From Oligoflexia bacterium (GTDB taxonomy: Bacteria > Bdellovibrionota_G > JALEGL01), in assembly GCA_035326705.1 (NCBI GenBank), contig DAOLES010000001.1, positions 614,261 through 678,260 on the forward strand: a stretch of 64,000 nucleotides of DNA, written 5' to 3'. Of this stretch, positions 35,008 to 43,822 are shown piece by piece; positions within the stretch are counted from its first letter, which is position 1; the number at the start of each line of letters is the position of its first letter. A program made the position numbers and the translations under genes. The notes beneath the pieces were generated by a model. That model had not been told where the DNA came from. It saw only the letters and a list, made by a program, of their open reading frames with translations, and made no database searches.

Positions 35008-35567
35008 CTGCTTATTTCACAACCCAAAGTACGGGTACGTTGAGTTTTAGGGTTTTGGCCGTTCTCAATCAATGTTAAAGTATCTCTAAGATAGTGTTTT
35101 TTTGCGGTATCTGGCATTAAACTGTCATCTACCCCACCTTCATAGACCAGACCACCGCTCTTATTCAACACAAAAACATGGGGTGTTTTTAAGGCTCCAA
35201 ATTCATTGGCTAATTTAGCGTTTTCATCTCTAAACACTGGGAATGAAAGATTTAAATTTTTAAAATACAGCGCATCTTGCGTGTCATTTTCATCTTGATT
35301 GGAATGAACTCCTAAAAATTGAACTGAACTAAAATCTTGTGCCAATGTGTTCAGCACACTGATATGCCCATGAGAACATGGACATCGACTTGATAAAAAC
35401 ACAACCACAGTTGTTACATCATTTTTTATTTTTTTATCTGTCAAATTCGAATAATTTTGAAGCTTTGGCAAACTCGTTTGCAGTATATTCCTCAAATTAT
35501 CTGCCCATAATAGGCTTACACCCATGCATATTGATAAAACGATTAACTTTAAACCAGCCTTAGACAC
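35004..35567 (-). CDS. Exported redoxin (AhpC/TSA-like thioredoxin fold) with CPC motif
   Basis: 187 residues with a signal peptide (MSKAGLKLIVLSICMGVSLL, cleavage near LWA). Thioredoxin fold with 'VVVFLSSRCPCSHGHI': the active site has Cys-Pro-Cys, not Cys-x-x-Cys. Then 'VQFLGVHSNQDEN', the cis-Pro segment 'LKTPHVFVLN', and a C-terminal 'TRTLGCEISR' Cys that could act as resolving residue. Related proteins form thiol peroxidases or periplasmic disulfide enzymes. First gene of the operon redoxin - FixH-like lipoprotein - beta-barrel; all three are envelope proteins and probably share one task, such as metal or redox protection. Confidence 0.8.
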   Translation of the reverse strand: MSKAGLKLIVLSICMGVSLLWADNLRNILQTSLPKLQNYSNLTDKKIKNDVTTVVVFLSSRCPCSHGHISVLNTLAQDFSSVQFLGVHSNQDENDTQDALYFKNLNLSFPVFRDENAKLANEFGALKTPHVFVLNKSGGLVYEGGVDDSLMPDTAKKHYLRDTLTLIENGQNPKTQRTRTLGCEISR

Positions 35568-35735
35568 GGCGCTTCATTATCATTTTTTTAAAACAATTGA
35601 AAGCTTAGCAAGCAGAAGTTATTGTGTATAACCAGAAGCCATGTATCCTACATTAAAAAGTATTTGATTATACGGCAATATTTGCTAATCAATATAAGAT
35701 CCCCAAGCGTATACAATAAAAATAAAGGATATTTT

Positions 35736-36443
35736 ATGACAAATAATTGGTTGAATAAGGTTTTACTTATACTTATTTTGAGTATTAAAGGTTTATCCTA
35801 TGCACAAGTCTCAACTGAGCAAGAAGATAAAGTAAGTAATATTTTAATTTATGGTGATTTAAGCAAGGCTTTTGCTTATCAAGGTGATGACCCAAAACAA
35901 GAAAGGCTTTTTGCTATTATTTTTCCTCAAACCACACTAGAATTTAGACCAAGCATAGGCATACCTGATAACGAGTATATTATTGGTTTTTTAGCCATTG
36001 GCTCACAAAGGTATAATAAAGAATTCCTAGATGCTACATCAATGAGTGAAAAGGATAAACACTTTGTATCTATAATTGAGTATATTACGTGTAAACCAGC
36101 TAGAAGCAGAAACAAACAAGTAATTTCACTTTATAATTATTATAGTTCTAAACCAATAGAGTCAAAAAAGAGTGGCGGACATTACTGGAAAGATAAACTC
36201 ATGTCGCGTTTAATACTTGATGAAAGCGAAGACAATATAAAACCTGGAACTTATGCTCCAGGAAAAAATCACTTTAGTATACTTATTCCATCACCTCCAA
36301 ACAACACTATTCAAAAAGATGAAGGTACTTATAATATTTTATGGGGACACCATGTAAATTACTTGTTTTCAAAAAGCAGTCATTTGGAAGAAACCCTAAT
36401 TGAAACAGCACAAAAACTTTGTTTTAGGTTGTTTAGAGCATAA
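35736..36443 (+). CDS. Exported hypothetical protein
   Basis: Not recognised. 235 residues from ATG 35736, chosen for the AAAGGA site six bases before it and the signal peptide it begins (MTNNWLNKVLLILILSIKGL, cleavage at SYAQ); the frame opens earlier at 35622. No recognisable motif in the mature, lysine- and serine-rich protein. Convergent with the next gene across a shared terminator. Confidence 0.55.
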   Translation: MTNNWLNKVLLILILSIKGLSYAQVSTEQEDKVSNILIYGDLSKAFAYQGDDPKQERLFAIIFPQTTLEFRPSIGIPDNEYIIGFLAIGSQRYNKEFLDATSMSEKDKHFVSIIEYITCKPARSRNKQVISLYNYYSSKPIESKKSGGHYWKDKLMSRLILDESEDNIKPGTYAPGKNHFSILIPSPPNNTIQKDEGTYNILWGHHVNYLFSKSSHLEETLIETAQKLCFRLFRA

Positions 36444-36530
36444 GTTAAGGTTTAGTGATTATAATTTATTAAACTCTATCAACACACTTTGCAATCCATA
36501 ATTCAAATAAGTTTTTTATTATAAAACATA

Positions 36531-36552
36531 TAGAGGCAGTCTCCTGCCTCTA
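36531..36552. terminator. Bidirectional terminator hairpin
   Basis: TAGAGGCAG-tctc-CTGCCTCTA is a perfect nine-base stem with a four-base loop, placed between two convergent genes (stops at 36443 and 36565). T-rich sequence follows on both strands. Confidence 0.8.
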
Positions 36553-36564
36553 TTGTTATGACTT

Positions 36565-37200
36565 TTATAAATAATCTAAACTAAACAAGGGTCCTTCTGT
36601 ACCTTGCACTATTGGCATTGATCCGGATAAAGTTCCGCCATAGCCAAGTCTTGCTCCTGCAAGGACAATAAACCCTCTTGGATCTTTTGTATTAACTTCA
36701 TCAGATACTTGATTAGCCCAAAGTGCTTGTCCACCCACATAATTTGAGTAACCAAAACGGCCACCATCATAATCTCCAATAAAGTTTTCATCACCCCAGT
36801 AAACCATTAAACTTAAACCCGCTGAAAGTTCAAATCCAAAACCAACTTGAGCTCCACCTAGAGAGTATAAATCTGCTTCCGGGCCAACACAGGCATAACC
36901 TTGTCCACCCATAACAGTAAGAAACGCCATTACATCACCACAGAAAAAAAACTTAACTTTTGTTGAGTCTTTCTGAGGTAAATTTGCTGCAATTTCCTTG
37001 TACTGTTTGGCAAATGTATTAATTTGTTCTTGTGAATAGTACTCTGTTAAATTAGATACTGTTTCTATTCCAAAAACTTTTTCCTGAATCTGTTCAACAG
37101 ACATATTCTCAATGTTTTGACTCGATTTTGCTTGTACAGATGTAACTGCAAGCAACATCACTAAAGCAAATATGCTAGAATACTTAATTTTATTTTTCAT
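36565..37200 (-). CDS. Exported glycine-rich hypothetical protein
   Basis: 211 residues; signal peptide ends at QAKS (about residue 25). A helical first part ('MSVEQIQEKVFGIE') is followed by a Gly-rich, strand-like second half: 'GGAQVGFGFELSAGLSLMVYW', 'GGRFGYSNYVGGQALWANQ' and 'VLAGARLGYGGTLSGSMPI'. This looks like a small beta-barrel or lipid-facing sheet in the outer membrane, but no family was recognised. Ribosome site AGGAGA. Confidence 0.6.
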   Translation of the reverse strand: MKNKIKYSSIFALVMLLAVTSVQAKSSQNIENMSVEQIQEKVFGIETVSNLTEYYSQEQINTFAKQYKEIAANLPQKDSTKVKFFFCGDVMAFLTVMGGQGYACVGPEADLYSLGGAQVGFGFELSAGLSLMVYWGDENFIGDYDGGRFGYSNYVGGQALWANQVSDEVNTKDPRGFIVLAGARLGYGGTLSGSMPIVQGTEGPLFSLDYL

Positions 37201-37236
37201 CTCATTTCTCCTATTTTAAATTTTAATTGTATAGCT

Positions 37237-37404
37237 TTGGCATTTTTATTTATATTGCCAACACTTCATAGCTCGTATCTAGCGAATCAAAATGAACATA
37301 AGATGAATGAAAGTAAAATTTATCCTGACAGGATAAAAACGTTCCTAAACGATTATCAAAATTTAGAAAAATTAACTAAAAAGACTATTGATAACTTGGG
37401 TTAA
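37237..37404 (+). other. Possible exported small-protein remnant
   Basis: An open frame on the plus strand reads hydrophobic residues then 'NQNEHKMNESKIYPDRIKTF' and ends at TAA 37402-37404. It begins like a signal peptide (TTG at 37237: LAFLFILPTLHSSYLA) but has no ATG or ribosome site before the leader; an ATG exists only at 37303. It could be a gene that lost its start. It overlaps the last bases of the deacetylase gene on the other strand and contains the palindrome at 37319-37337. Confidence 0.3.
37319..37337 (-). terminator. Perfect 19-base palindrome, probable terminator of the deacetylase operon
   Basis: TTTATCCTG-A-CAGGATAAA is a perfect 9-1-9 inverted repeat, 63 bases beyond the deacetylase stop. 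On the minus strand it is followed by TTTTACTTT, which suits an intrinsic terminator. It also lies 119 bases upstream of the start at 37200, so an operator role cannot be excluded. Confidence 0.5.
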
Positions 37405-38312
37405 TTGATTATTTTGTATTCATCAAATAGGTCATCTAATATCTTTTCATCTTCGTAGCCTGAATTGATTGGACCTTTGTATTTTTTTAGTTTGGCTATG
37501 GACGCCACTCTACCTTGCCCATGATAAAGTACATCTGGATATATTTTTAAATCTTGATCATCATAACTTTTTATTGGTTCAATAATTTCCCAAGATTCTT
37601 TACGCAATTGTTCAACCAAATCTCCTATAAATAATGCCGCTAAATCATTTTCATGCAATAACAAAACGTGTTTAGGTGATCTTCCTAAAATCTCAACAGC
37701 CAAAGCATCATAAAAGCGAATACTTTTCATTAATATTTCCACATAAAATTTTTTCATATTCTCCATATTAATATCGCGCTTTTGTTTTAAAGCTTTTTGA
37801 AACAATGCCTCCATATACCAGTCATAATTATCAATTGTTACGTAGCCATCTTCATAGCCCATGCTTATAAGCCCTTCACGAATTTCCCTTACTTTATCAA
37901 GCGTATCCCCTCTTCTTAAGTAAGGAAATCTAAAATAAGGTGAAAGCAAATTATGTTTTTTTAAAAAAACATCTGCACGTTCAACCTCTTTAATAAATTC
38001 ATCTACTGTTTGTTGATTGGCAGATAAATGTTGCCAAGTGTGGTTGCCAATCAAATGTCCAGATTTTTTATAATATTTTAAACGCTTTAGATTGTGTTTA
38101 ACCACTGCATGCTTTGGGTTTGCATAAAATATAACTTGTGGCACATCTGCTTTTTTTAAAGATTTCACCAAAGCCCGTGATCTTTCTTTGCCCGTATAAT
38201 AGTATCCATCTCCTCTAGGCGCATCATCAAAACTTAAAGATATTTGCTTTGCCCAAACTGGACTCAGAACGATTATGGTCACTAACCCAATATTAAGCGC
38301 TATGGTTTTCAT
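37401..38312 (-). CDS. Exported polysaccharide deacetylase (NodB family)
   Basis: 303 residues; signal peptide to about residue 21 (PVWA). The catalytic motifs of carbohydrate esterase family 4 are in order: 'LSFDDAP' (Asp pair), 'IGNHTWQHLS' (metal-binding H-x-x-x-H), 'FRFPYLRRGD' (R-x-P-Y) and a late 'VLLLHEND' with His. Such enzymes remove acetyl groups from N-acetylglucosamine in peptidoglycan or chitin-like polymers. Its export suggests action on the cell's own wall or on another cell's wall. Last gene of a three-gene operon with a nucleoside hydrolase and a kinase; 35 bases separate it from the hydrolase gene. Confidence 0.88.
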   Translation of the reverse strand: MKTIALNIGLVTIIVLSPVWAKQISLSFDDAPRGDGYYYTGKERSRALVKSLKKADVPQVIFYANPKHAVVKHNLKRLKYYKKSGHLIGNHTWQHLSANQQTVDEFIKEVERADVFLKKHNLLSPYFRFPYLRRGDTLDKVREIREGLISMGYEDGYVTIDNYDWYMEALFQKALKQKRDINMENMKKFYVEILMKSIRFYDALAVEILGRSPKHVLLLHENDLAALFIGDLVEQLRKESWEIIEPIKSYDDQDLKIYPDVLYHGQGRVASIAKLKKYKGPINSGYEDEKILDDLFDEYKIIN

Positions 38313-38347
38313 GGTAATAAACTAGTCCTTTATCTATTGAATGTTAT

Positions 38348-39352
38348 TTAATCTCTAACAGTGTTTTCTAGGTTATCTTCATCTAAAACTAAGCCTTGCC
38401 CATTGCTATTTTCTAAATTTTCAAAAAATGCATACTTAAAATCTTGATCAATATTAATACAATACTGTATGCGAGCATATTTAGACTGTTTTAACTCTAT
38501 CACTTCTAAAATATCTTTCTTTTTCATTCCTAGTTTCAGTTGATTCAAACGGTATTGCTCCACTCCATAACAATCAAAAAGATGTGGATGAGATACATAA
38601 CCCACAGCAAACAAGTCAAATGGATTAAATCCCTCTTCACCTACAAATTTCCATAATTGAAACCAAGGATTGATTTGTCTCCTCACTTCATACATTTTTT
38701 CATTAATGTTTCCTAAACGTTCCATATCGTATTGATCAAAAAACATTTGCCTTGCCAATTCAAAAGGTACAATTGTTATTTTTTTTAAAAGCTTTAGAAC
38801 GAGATCACTAGAAAATATATCATGCGCAATATTTGCATCAGGAATATATTTTGGACCAATTTTAAACTTCCAGAATTTTTCACTTCTTCTTCCGCCAACT
38901 AAAATGAGGTTTTTGATTTTAGGTATCAAATCAGGTCTCTTGAGAATAACTGAAGCAATATTGGTTAAAGGCCCTAGTGCAATAATGATTAGGTCATCAT
39001 TTTTCTCTAAGCTTTCAATCAATGCTATTTGTGCCTCAGTTTCTTTAAAGTATCTTGAACGTTTTGCTCCAGAATAAATAGGTATGTTTTTATTTTGCTC
39101 ACTTACAACTTTAAGCGCTGACTTAAAAGCTCTGTGGTGTCCCGCATTACCATAAAGTGTTGCTATACCTTCTATTTTCATATTAGGCACATGAACTATA
39201 TGAAGTAAAGCCAGAATATCATCCACATCATGAAAGTATTGTAAAAGCTTATTGTCATACATTGCAACATCTGTATCAATCCAAATTTTTTGAACTTGAG
39301 CACACGCGCATGAAAAAACTAAAAAAATGCCAACTAGATAAAATTTCATCAA
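38348..39352 (-). CDS. Exported inosine-uridine nucleoside hydrolase family protein
   Basis: 334 residues. A short signal peptide (MMKFYLVGIFLVFSCACAQ) precedes the nucleoside hydrolase fold: 'KIWIDTDVAMYD', 'FHDVDDILALLHIV' (the calcium-binding Asp cluster, here split by an insertion compared with the usual D-T-D-P-G-x-D-D) and 'IIIALGPLTNIASVI'. Members split ribonucleosides to base and ribose. The insertion between the two Asp groups and the export are unusual. It lies 17 bases after the kinase gene, so it is translated in the same operon. Might salvage nucleosides from the periplasm (inference). Confidence 0.8.
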   Translation of the reverse strand: MMKFYLVGIFLVFSCACAQVQKIWIDTDVAMYDNKLLQYFHDVDDILALLHIVHVPNMKIEGIATLYGNAGHHRAFKSALKVVSEQNKNIPIYSGAKRSRYFKETEAQIALIESLEKNDDLIIIALGPLTNIASVILKRPDLIPKIKNLILVGGRRSEKFWKFKIGPKYIPDANIAHDIFSSDLVLKLLKKITIVPFELARQMFFDQYDMERLGNINEKMYEVRRQINPWFQLWKFVGEEGFNPFDLFAVGYVSHPHLFDCYGVEQYRLNQLKLGMKKKDILEVIELKQSKYARIQYCINIDQDFKYAFFENLENSNGQGLVLDEDNLENTVRD

Positions 39353-39369
39353 AGCTTTCTATATTGTGA

Positions 39370-40389
39370 CTAATCTTTAGCGCAATTTAACAAGGTTATG
39401 GCTTGCTGAATCAGTTGTTCTTTTTGTTTCAAGTCTAATTGAATTGGAAGTTGTGCGTAACCTAGTAAACGTCTTAAAATTTCAACTCCAGCATAATTTA
39501 ATAAAGTAGACATATTTATTCTATTGCTGATTGTTTTAAATAAGCTTACATCTTGATCTGCAACAATTAAGTGGGCATACATTATGCCATAGTCAAACTC
39601 TTTTTCTCCCAAAAAACAAAACTCAGGATCTAAAACTTTTATACCAGAGCTGGTTTGTAACCAGCTACCTGGGTAAAAATCACCATGCAGCAAACTACCT
39701 GTATTAGAAGTTAAGTAACGCTGCCCTAAATCATTAATATTTTTTAAAAGTAATTTGTCTGTTATAACTTTAGATTTAACACTTTCTAAACCAGGCGTTA
39801 TTTCATCTAAATCAAGACCATTATTATCTTGAAATGGAATAATAAACATATGAGCATGATTTAATTGACGCATTTTTTCATTTAAAAAAACAGTATTATC
39901 TTCTACTTCTAATTCATGTAAATGTTGTAAGATATAAAACAGCTGCTCAATTTCTTGATCTGTAATTTTTTTACCTTTATAAAGATCTGCATAATCTGTC
40001 CCTTTACCCAAGTCTTCCATAAGCAAAAGACATGAATCTTTATCATCGTGCAATACTTTTGGCATTTGTGCCGCTAAAAGCTCATTTTGTGCAACTTGAT
40101 CATAAAATGCTTTTTCAACATAATTTCTTTGTATGGGAGCTTTTATTTCAGGAAATTTCTCAACCCAAGGTCGTGCTTGTTTTAATATATATGACTTTTT
40201 TGTGGTTTGAATACGCATGGTGCAATTCATATTGCCTTCACCCGCTTTTTCAACATCTGTAACTTGCTCTTCAGCTTTAAACCATTTCTTATTCTTTAAA
40301 TAACTAAACAAATCAGCTTTATCATCTAGATCTAAAAAATAACCCTTTGGTAAATAATCAAAAAACACTCGTTTGTTTGGAGTTTTCAT
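39370..40389 (-). CDS. APH-fold small-molecule kinase, methylthioribose-kinase-like
   Basis: 339 residues, cytoplasmic. Aminoglycoside-phosphotransferase/choline-kinase fold: 'EGNMNCTMRIQTTKKSYILK' (ATP loop and Lys), 'LLLMEDLGKGTDYADLY', the Brenner motif 'GSLLHGDFYPGSWL' with catalytic Asp, and 'IKVLDPEFCFLGEKEFDYG' (metal Asp). The 'HGD-x-x-x-GSWL' and 'DPEF' wording is closer to methylthioribose kinase than to antibiotic kinases. Together with the downstream nucleoside hydrolase this could be a ribose or methylthioribose salvage route, but the substrate is inferred. First gene of the operon. Confidence 0.75.
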   Translation of the reverse strand: MKTPNKRVFFDYLPKGYFLDLDDKADLFSYLKNKKWFKAEEQVTDVEKAGEGNMNCTMRIQTTKKSYILKQARPWVEKFPEIKAPIQRNYVEKAFYDQVAQNELLAAQMPKVLHDDKDSCLLLMEDLGKGTDYADLYKGKKITDQEIEQLFYILQHLHELEVEDNTVFLNEKMRQLNHAHMFIIPFQDNNGLDLDEITPGLESVKSKVITDKLLLKNINDLGQRYLTSNTGSLLHGDFYPGSWLQTSSGIKVLDPEFCFLGEKEFDYGIMYAHLIVADQDVSLFKTISNRINMSTLLNYAGVEILRRLLGYAQLPIQLDLKQKEQLIQQAITLLNCAKD

Positions 40390-40544
40390 TTTAACAGGTT
40401 AATTTATTTTCTTGAAAAACACTATTTTCTAATACAAATTTAAAAAAGCTGTCTTTACAACAATCCATCACAAACAACCCCCTCAAAAACAATGTGGTAT
40501 TTTTTATTTTTTTAAATGAATTTATTTATAAAAACTTAAAAGTA

Positions 40545-40825
40545 ATGATTGTAATCTGTCAATTTCAGGAAAATCCTAAAATGTTGCAACTCATACTTCT
40601 ATTGAAGAAGCATTTAGAAACTATTTTAAATTTAATGATAATCGTTATAATGATTATTTTGGGAAACTCATTCAAGCCCAAATTGAAAAAGATTTAGCTG
40701 GATATAATAGTTTAATATCTGAAATAAAAAGTGTCGAAGACCTACAAATTAGCTATATAGAACAAGTTAAAAATTTAAAAAATGCCAAAAACACCATTAA
40801 ACTAGTAGCTGCTTTTAAAGAATAA
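40545..40825 (+). pseudogene. Broken gene for a small helical protein
   Basis: From 40580 to TAA 40823-40825 the sequence reads a continuous, charged, protein-like frame ('THTSIEEAFRNYFKFNDNRY', then 'FGKLIQAQIEKDLAGYNSLI') with no start codon and a TAA just before it. The preceding frame from ATG 40545 (MIVICQFQENPK) joins it if one A is added to the AAAA run at 40578-40581. This is best read as a frameshifted gene of roughly 90 residues, family unknown. It lies in a 550-base gap between two minus-strand genes. Confidence 0.5.
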
Positions 40826-40940
40826 GAAACTTAGTTCTATGCATAAGCGCCATGCTTATAAAAGTGCTAGATGTATTTTTAAATGCAATCCTTCAACATT
40901 CTGAGACACATCTAAAATTATACATCTAGACCTATACTTT

Positions 40941-42074
40941 CTAATTCAGTCTATTGTTCTCAAAATTACTATACTGTGAACTATTAGCTTCGTTTTGATT
41001 CAAAAGTCGATAAATTGCATTCCACTTCTTTCTGTCCTCTGGTGAAACTAAATTTAAAGCAGAACCTGTTGCTCCTGCTCTAGCTGTTCGTCCAATCCTA
41101 TGAATATAGTCTTCTGCACATTGTGGAAGATCATAATTGATAACATGTTCAATATGAGGGATATCTAGTCCACGCGCAGCAATATCTGTAGCTACAAGGA
41201 TACGGTATTTTTTATCTCTAAAAGCAGATATCACTCTATCACGCTTATTTTGATTTAAATTACCATGTATAGCGTCTGCACTAAACCCCATCTTTGATAG
41301 CTTTTCTGCCATTTTTTCTGTACCATATTTTGTTTTTACAAAAATTACAATTGAGCCTTGTCTTTTATCAAGTTGATCAAGCAATTTTAAGTATTTTTCA
41401 GATTGACTAATACGCAAAAGATCTTGCTTCACTTTTGTTGCAGGAGTTGAGGTATGATTAACTGCTATATACTCAGCGTTATTTTGGTATTTTCTTGCAA
41501 TATTGATAATATTTTTTGGAAGCGTCGCGGAAAATAATAATGTTTGACGTTTACCTGTCATGTACTTCATTATATTATCTATTTGGCATGCAAAGCCCAT
41601 ATCAAGCATACGATCTGTTTCATCCAACACTAAGAAATCTGCATCATGCAGCATTAATACCCCACGACTTAGGTGATCATTAATTCTCCCAGGAGTTCCC
41701 ACAATAATTCTAGGGCGACTTTGTATTTGACGTTCTTGTTTTGGTAAAGATTCTCCACCAATTAATAAAGCTGACTTTATATTTGAGTTATTACCCAACA
41801 TCAGCTTTAGTTGACTCATAACTTGAGAAGCCAGCTCTCTTGTTGGAGTTATAACAAGTGCTTTCCCTCTAGAGCTAGATAATAATTTTGATACCAAAGG
41901 TATACCAAATGCTCCAGTTTTCCCGGTTCCTGTTTGAGCTGATCCTAAAATATCTTTTCCTTGTAAAGCCAATGGTATCGCTTTGCTTTGTATAGGTGTT
42001 GGTATAGTAAATTGTATATCTTTTAATGTTGATAAAAGAGCTTCTGATAAGCCCATTTCTTGAAATGTTTTCAT
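40941..42074 (-). CDS. DEAD-box RNA helicase (RhlE-like, motif II reads DETD)
   Basis: 377 residues, two RecA-like domains with nearly all family motifs: Q motif 'FTIPTPIQ', motif I 'AQTGTGKT' (46-53), 'PTRELA', 'TPGR', motif II DETD (151-154) in place of DEAD, 'FSATLP', 'VIFVKTK', 'HGNLNQ', 'ATDIAARGLD' and 'HRIGRTARAG'. 'DRMLDMGF' after motif II points to the RhlE branch. ATP-driven RNA unwinding in ribosome assembly or decay is the family role. The C-terminal tail is short. Ribosome site AAAGGA. A long, hairpin-rich leader precedes the gene, as is common for cold-induced helicases. Confidence 0.9.
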   Translation of the reverse strand: MKTFQEMGLSEALLSTLKDIQFTIPTPIQSKAIPLALQGKDILGSAQTGTGKTGAFGIPLVSKLLSSSRGKALVITPTRELASQVMSQLKLMLGNNSNIKSALLIGGESLPKQERQIQSRPRIIVGTPGRINDHLSRGVLMLHDADFLVLDETDRMLDMGFACQIDNIMKYMTGKRQTLLFSATLPKNIINIARKYQNNAEYIAVNHTSTPATKVKQDLLRISQSEKYLKLLDQLDKRQGSIVIFVKTKYGTEKMAEKLSKMGFSADAIHGNLNQNKRDRVISAFRDKKYRILVATDIAARGLDIPHIEHVINYDLPQCAEDYIHRIGRTARAGATGSALNLVSPEDRKKWNAIYRLLNQNEANSSQYSNFENNRLN

Positions 42075-42444
42075 TTTTTTCCTTTATAAAAAGTTAATTC
42101 ATACAAACGCACATAAAGAGAACTGAATACGAACAGTTCAATCAAATCTTATTTAATGCTTTGGACCGACAGTTTTTAGAGAAGATCTTTTAGATAGCCT
42201 AGGGACCTAGGATATGTTGCTTTTGCAACGCTTACTTTTTATAAGAAATTTTATATACTTTTTTTTCACCTATCTTGAATAAGGTTAAAAAGCAAGCTTT
42301 TAAAATTTATAACCTAAGGACGCACAATATGCTTCACGATTTCAATTTAGAAAGCGTCTTACTTGTTACCCCAAAGTAACAGGGTGCTTTTTTACCAAGG
42401 TACTTTTTACCGGCTTAGATACCTAGTGACTTTTCAGTCTACTT
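42075..42444. other. Structured leader region upstream of the helicase gene
   Basis: 370 bases without a gene. Reading on the minus strand toward the helicase, three small hairpins occur: GTTGC-aaaa-GCAAC (42214-42227), CCTAG-gtcc-CTAGG (42199-42212) and GAACTG...CAGTTC (about 42121-42140). On the far side, 42316-42360 holds a degenerate REP-like element (GGACGCACAATATG ... GCGTCTT), and 42360-42420 has several short TACC/GGTA inverted repeats. A long structured 5' leader (cold-shock type) is plausible but unproven. Confidence 0.4.
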
Positions 42445-42459
42445 TTGTTAAAACATATT

Positions 42460-43239
42460 ATGCGGCAAGCCAAGCCTCATCATAAATACCCTATAAAATT
42501 GATCCTTTGGACTTCTTTTATTATCCAGTTGTATTTTTTCACTGTTCAAGGCCAGACTACAAACCAATCTTTTACTGGGTCTTACATCATTGTAATGAAA
42601 ACAGACAGAAGCACTGTTAACAGTTTATCTGAAGACCTGAAAAGACTTAATTCAAGTTTATATTATGCTTTTGTTGATTGTACGGACAGCACAGGGCAAG
42701 TCAGCTGCTCTTTTTTAAGTCCCAAACTTCAAACAGTTGATCATGAGATTCAAACCATTGAAGATAAACTTCTTCTGCAAGGCAGTTGGGATACTAGCGG
42801 AACCATACAACTGTCAATGGATTTAAATGAATATCCCCTAGTCTATGCAGCAACACAACGATATTTTATGAGCAGAGACTTTGCGGGCATTGCTAAAAAA
42901 TATTTACATATTGACAAAGAATGGGAATGGCTAAAAAAGCGACGTTTTATAGAAACCCAAGTACGTCTATCTTCCCAAGAAAGTATGGCTGCACTTGGTC
43001 CCAACGGTCTAACACCCGGTGAAAAAAGTACTTTAAATGCAAAGTTTGTCTTATATCCCCGCACATGGCCTAAAGAAGCCATCGTTCATGTCCCTTATTT
43101 TATTGGAACCTGGTCAATCACCATGGACCATAAAAGTTATGCCAGTGATAGCCCAAGTTATTCATCTCATATCAACCGAAACGGAAGTTTAGTCATGCTT
43201 CCATTTGATTTTAGAAAAACAGAAGAGACTTCAAACTAA
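42460..43239 (+). CDS. Exported hypothetical protein
   Basis: Not recognised. 259 residues from ATG 42460 (a TTG five codons earlier is the formal frame start). N-terminal signal sequence MRQAKPHHKYPIKLILWTSF with hydrophobic core to about residue 31. The mature protein looks like a beta-sandwich ('SGTIQLSMDLNEYPLVYAAT', 'IGTWSITMDHKSYASDS'). No clear ribosome site; function unknown. Confidence 0.55.
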   Translation: MRQAKPHHKYPIKLILWTSFIIQLYFFTVQGQTTNQSFTGSYIIVMKTDRSTVNSLSEDLKRLNSSLYYAFVDCTDSTGQVSCSFLSPKLQTVDHEIQTIEDKLLLQGSWDTSGTIQLSMDLNEYPLVYAATQRYFMSRDFAGIAKKYLHIDKEWEWLKKRRFIETQVRLSSQESMAALGPNGLTPGEKSTLNAKFVLYPRTWPKEAIVHVPYFIGTWSITMDHKSYASDSPSYSSHINRNGSLVMLPFDFRKTEETSN

Positions 43240-43378
43240 AATTAACTTTCTATATAATGTAAAAAATATCAGACACTTTTTCAGATTTAAGATACAAGAT
43301 CTGTATCAATCAAACTCACAAGATTAAAGTAACTGGTAACTGGCAAGATCTGTTTTCATATCAAAAGTTTCTACCCAT

Positions 43379-43723
43379 TTAAAAACCATCTCTAAAAATA
43401 AAATAAACAGCACCTACCAAACATAAACTTGCCCACAATAAGTTCAGGCTTGGTTTGACTCCCATATAAAATATCGCAAACCCTACAAATACTATAAGAG
43501 TAATGACTTCTTGAATAATCTTGAGTTGTGGTAGTGTAAAATAACCAAAACCAATACGATTAGCGGGAACCTGAAAACAATATTCAAAAAAAGCAATCCC
43601 CCAGCTCACAAGAATGGTAACGATAAGAGGCATGGTATTCATGTTTTTTAAATGTCCATACCAAGCGTATGTCATAAAAAGGTTTGAAATGATCAGTAGT
43701 GCTATTGTAGAAATCGCCGTCAT
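43379..43723 (-). CDS. DMT-family membrane protein, DUF486
   Basis: 114 residues with four hydrophobic helices and the DUF486 pattern 'LIISNLFMTYAWYGHLK', 'ILVSWGIAFFEYCFQVPANR', 'GYFTLPQLKIIQEVITL' and 'NLLWASLCLVGAVYFIFRDG'. Small inner-membrane protein placed in the drug/metabolite transporter clan; function unknown. Full usual length. Confidence 0.9.
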   Translation of the reverse strand: MTAISTIALLIISNLFMTYAWYGHLKNMNTMPLIVTILVSWGIAFFEYCFQVPANRIGFGYFTLPQLKIIQEVITLIVFVGFAIFYMGVKPSLNLLWASLCLVGAVYFIFRDGF

Positions 43724-43822
43724 TTATTCATCTTTCTCATTGCGTATACTACTAAAAGTAACCGGTAAAAATACTCAGTCACTTTGCGGAGTTTTAGATA
43801 TACTACTTGCTAAGCTAATAGT

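Noticed and set aside
40637..40657. GATAATCGTTATAATGATTAT, resembling a Fur box
   Set aside because: It lies inside the remnant coding sequence at 40545-40825, is imperfect, and precedes no gene start.
43291..43307. GATACA-AGATC-TGTATC inverted repeat
   Set aside because: Between convergent genes but without a T-run on either strand and not near a promoter; could be chance.
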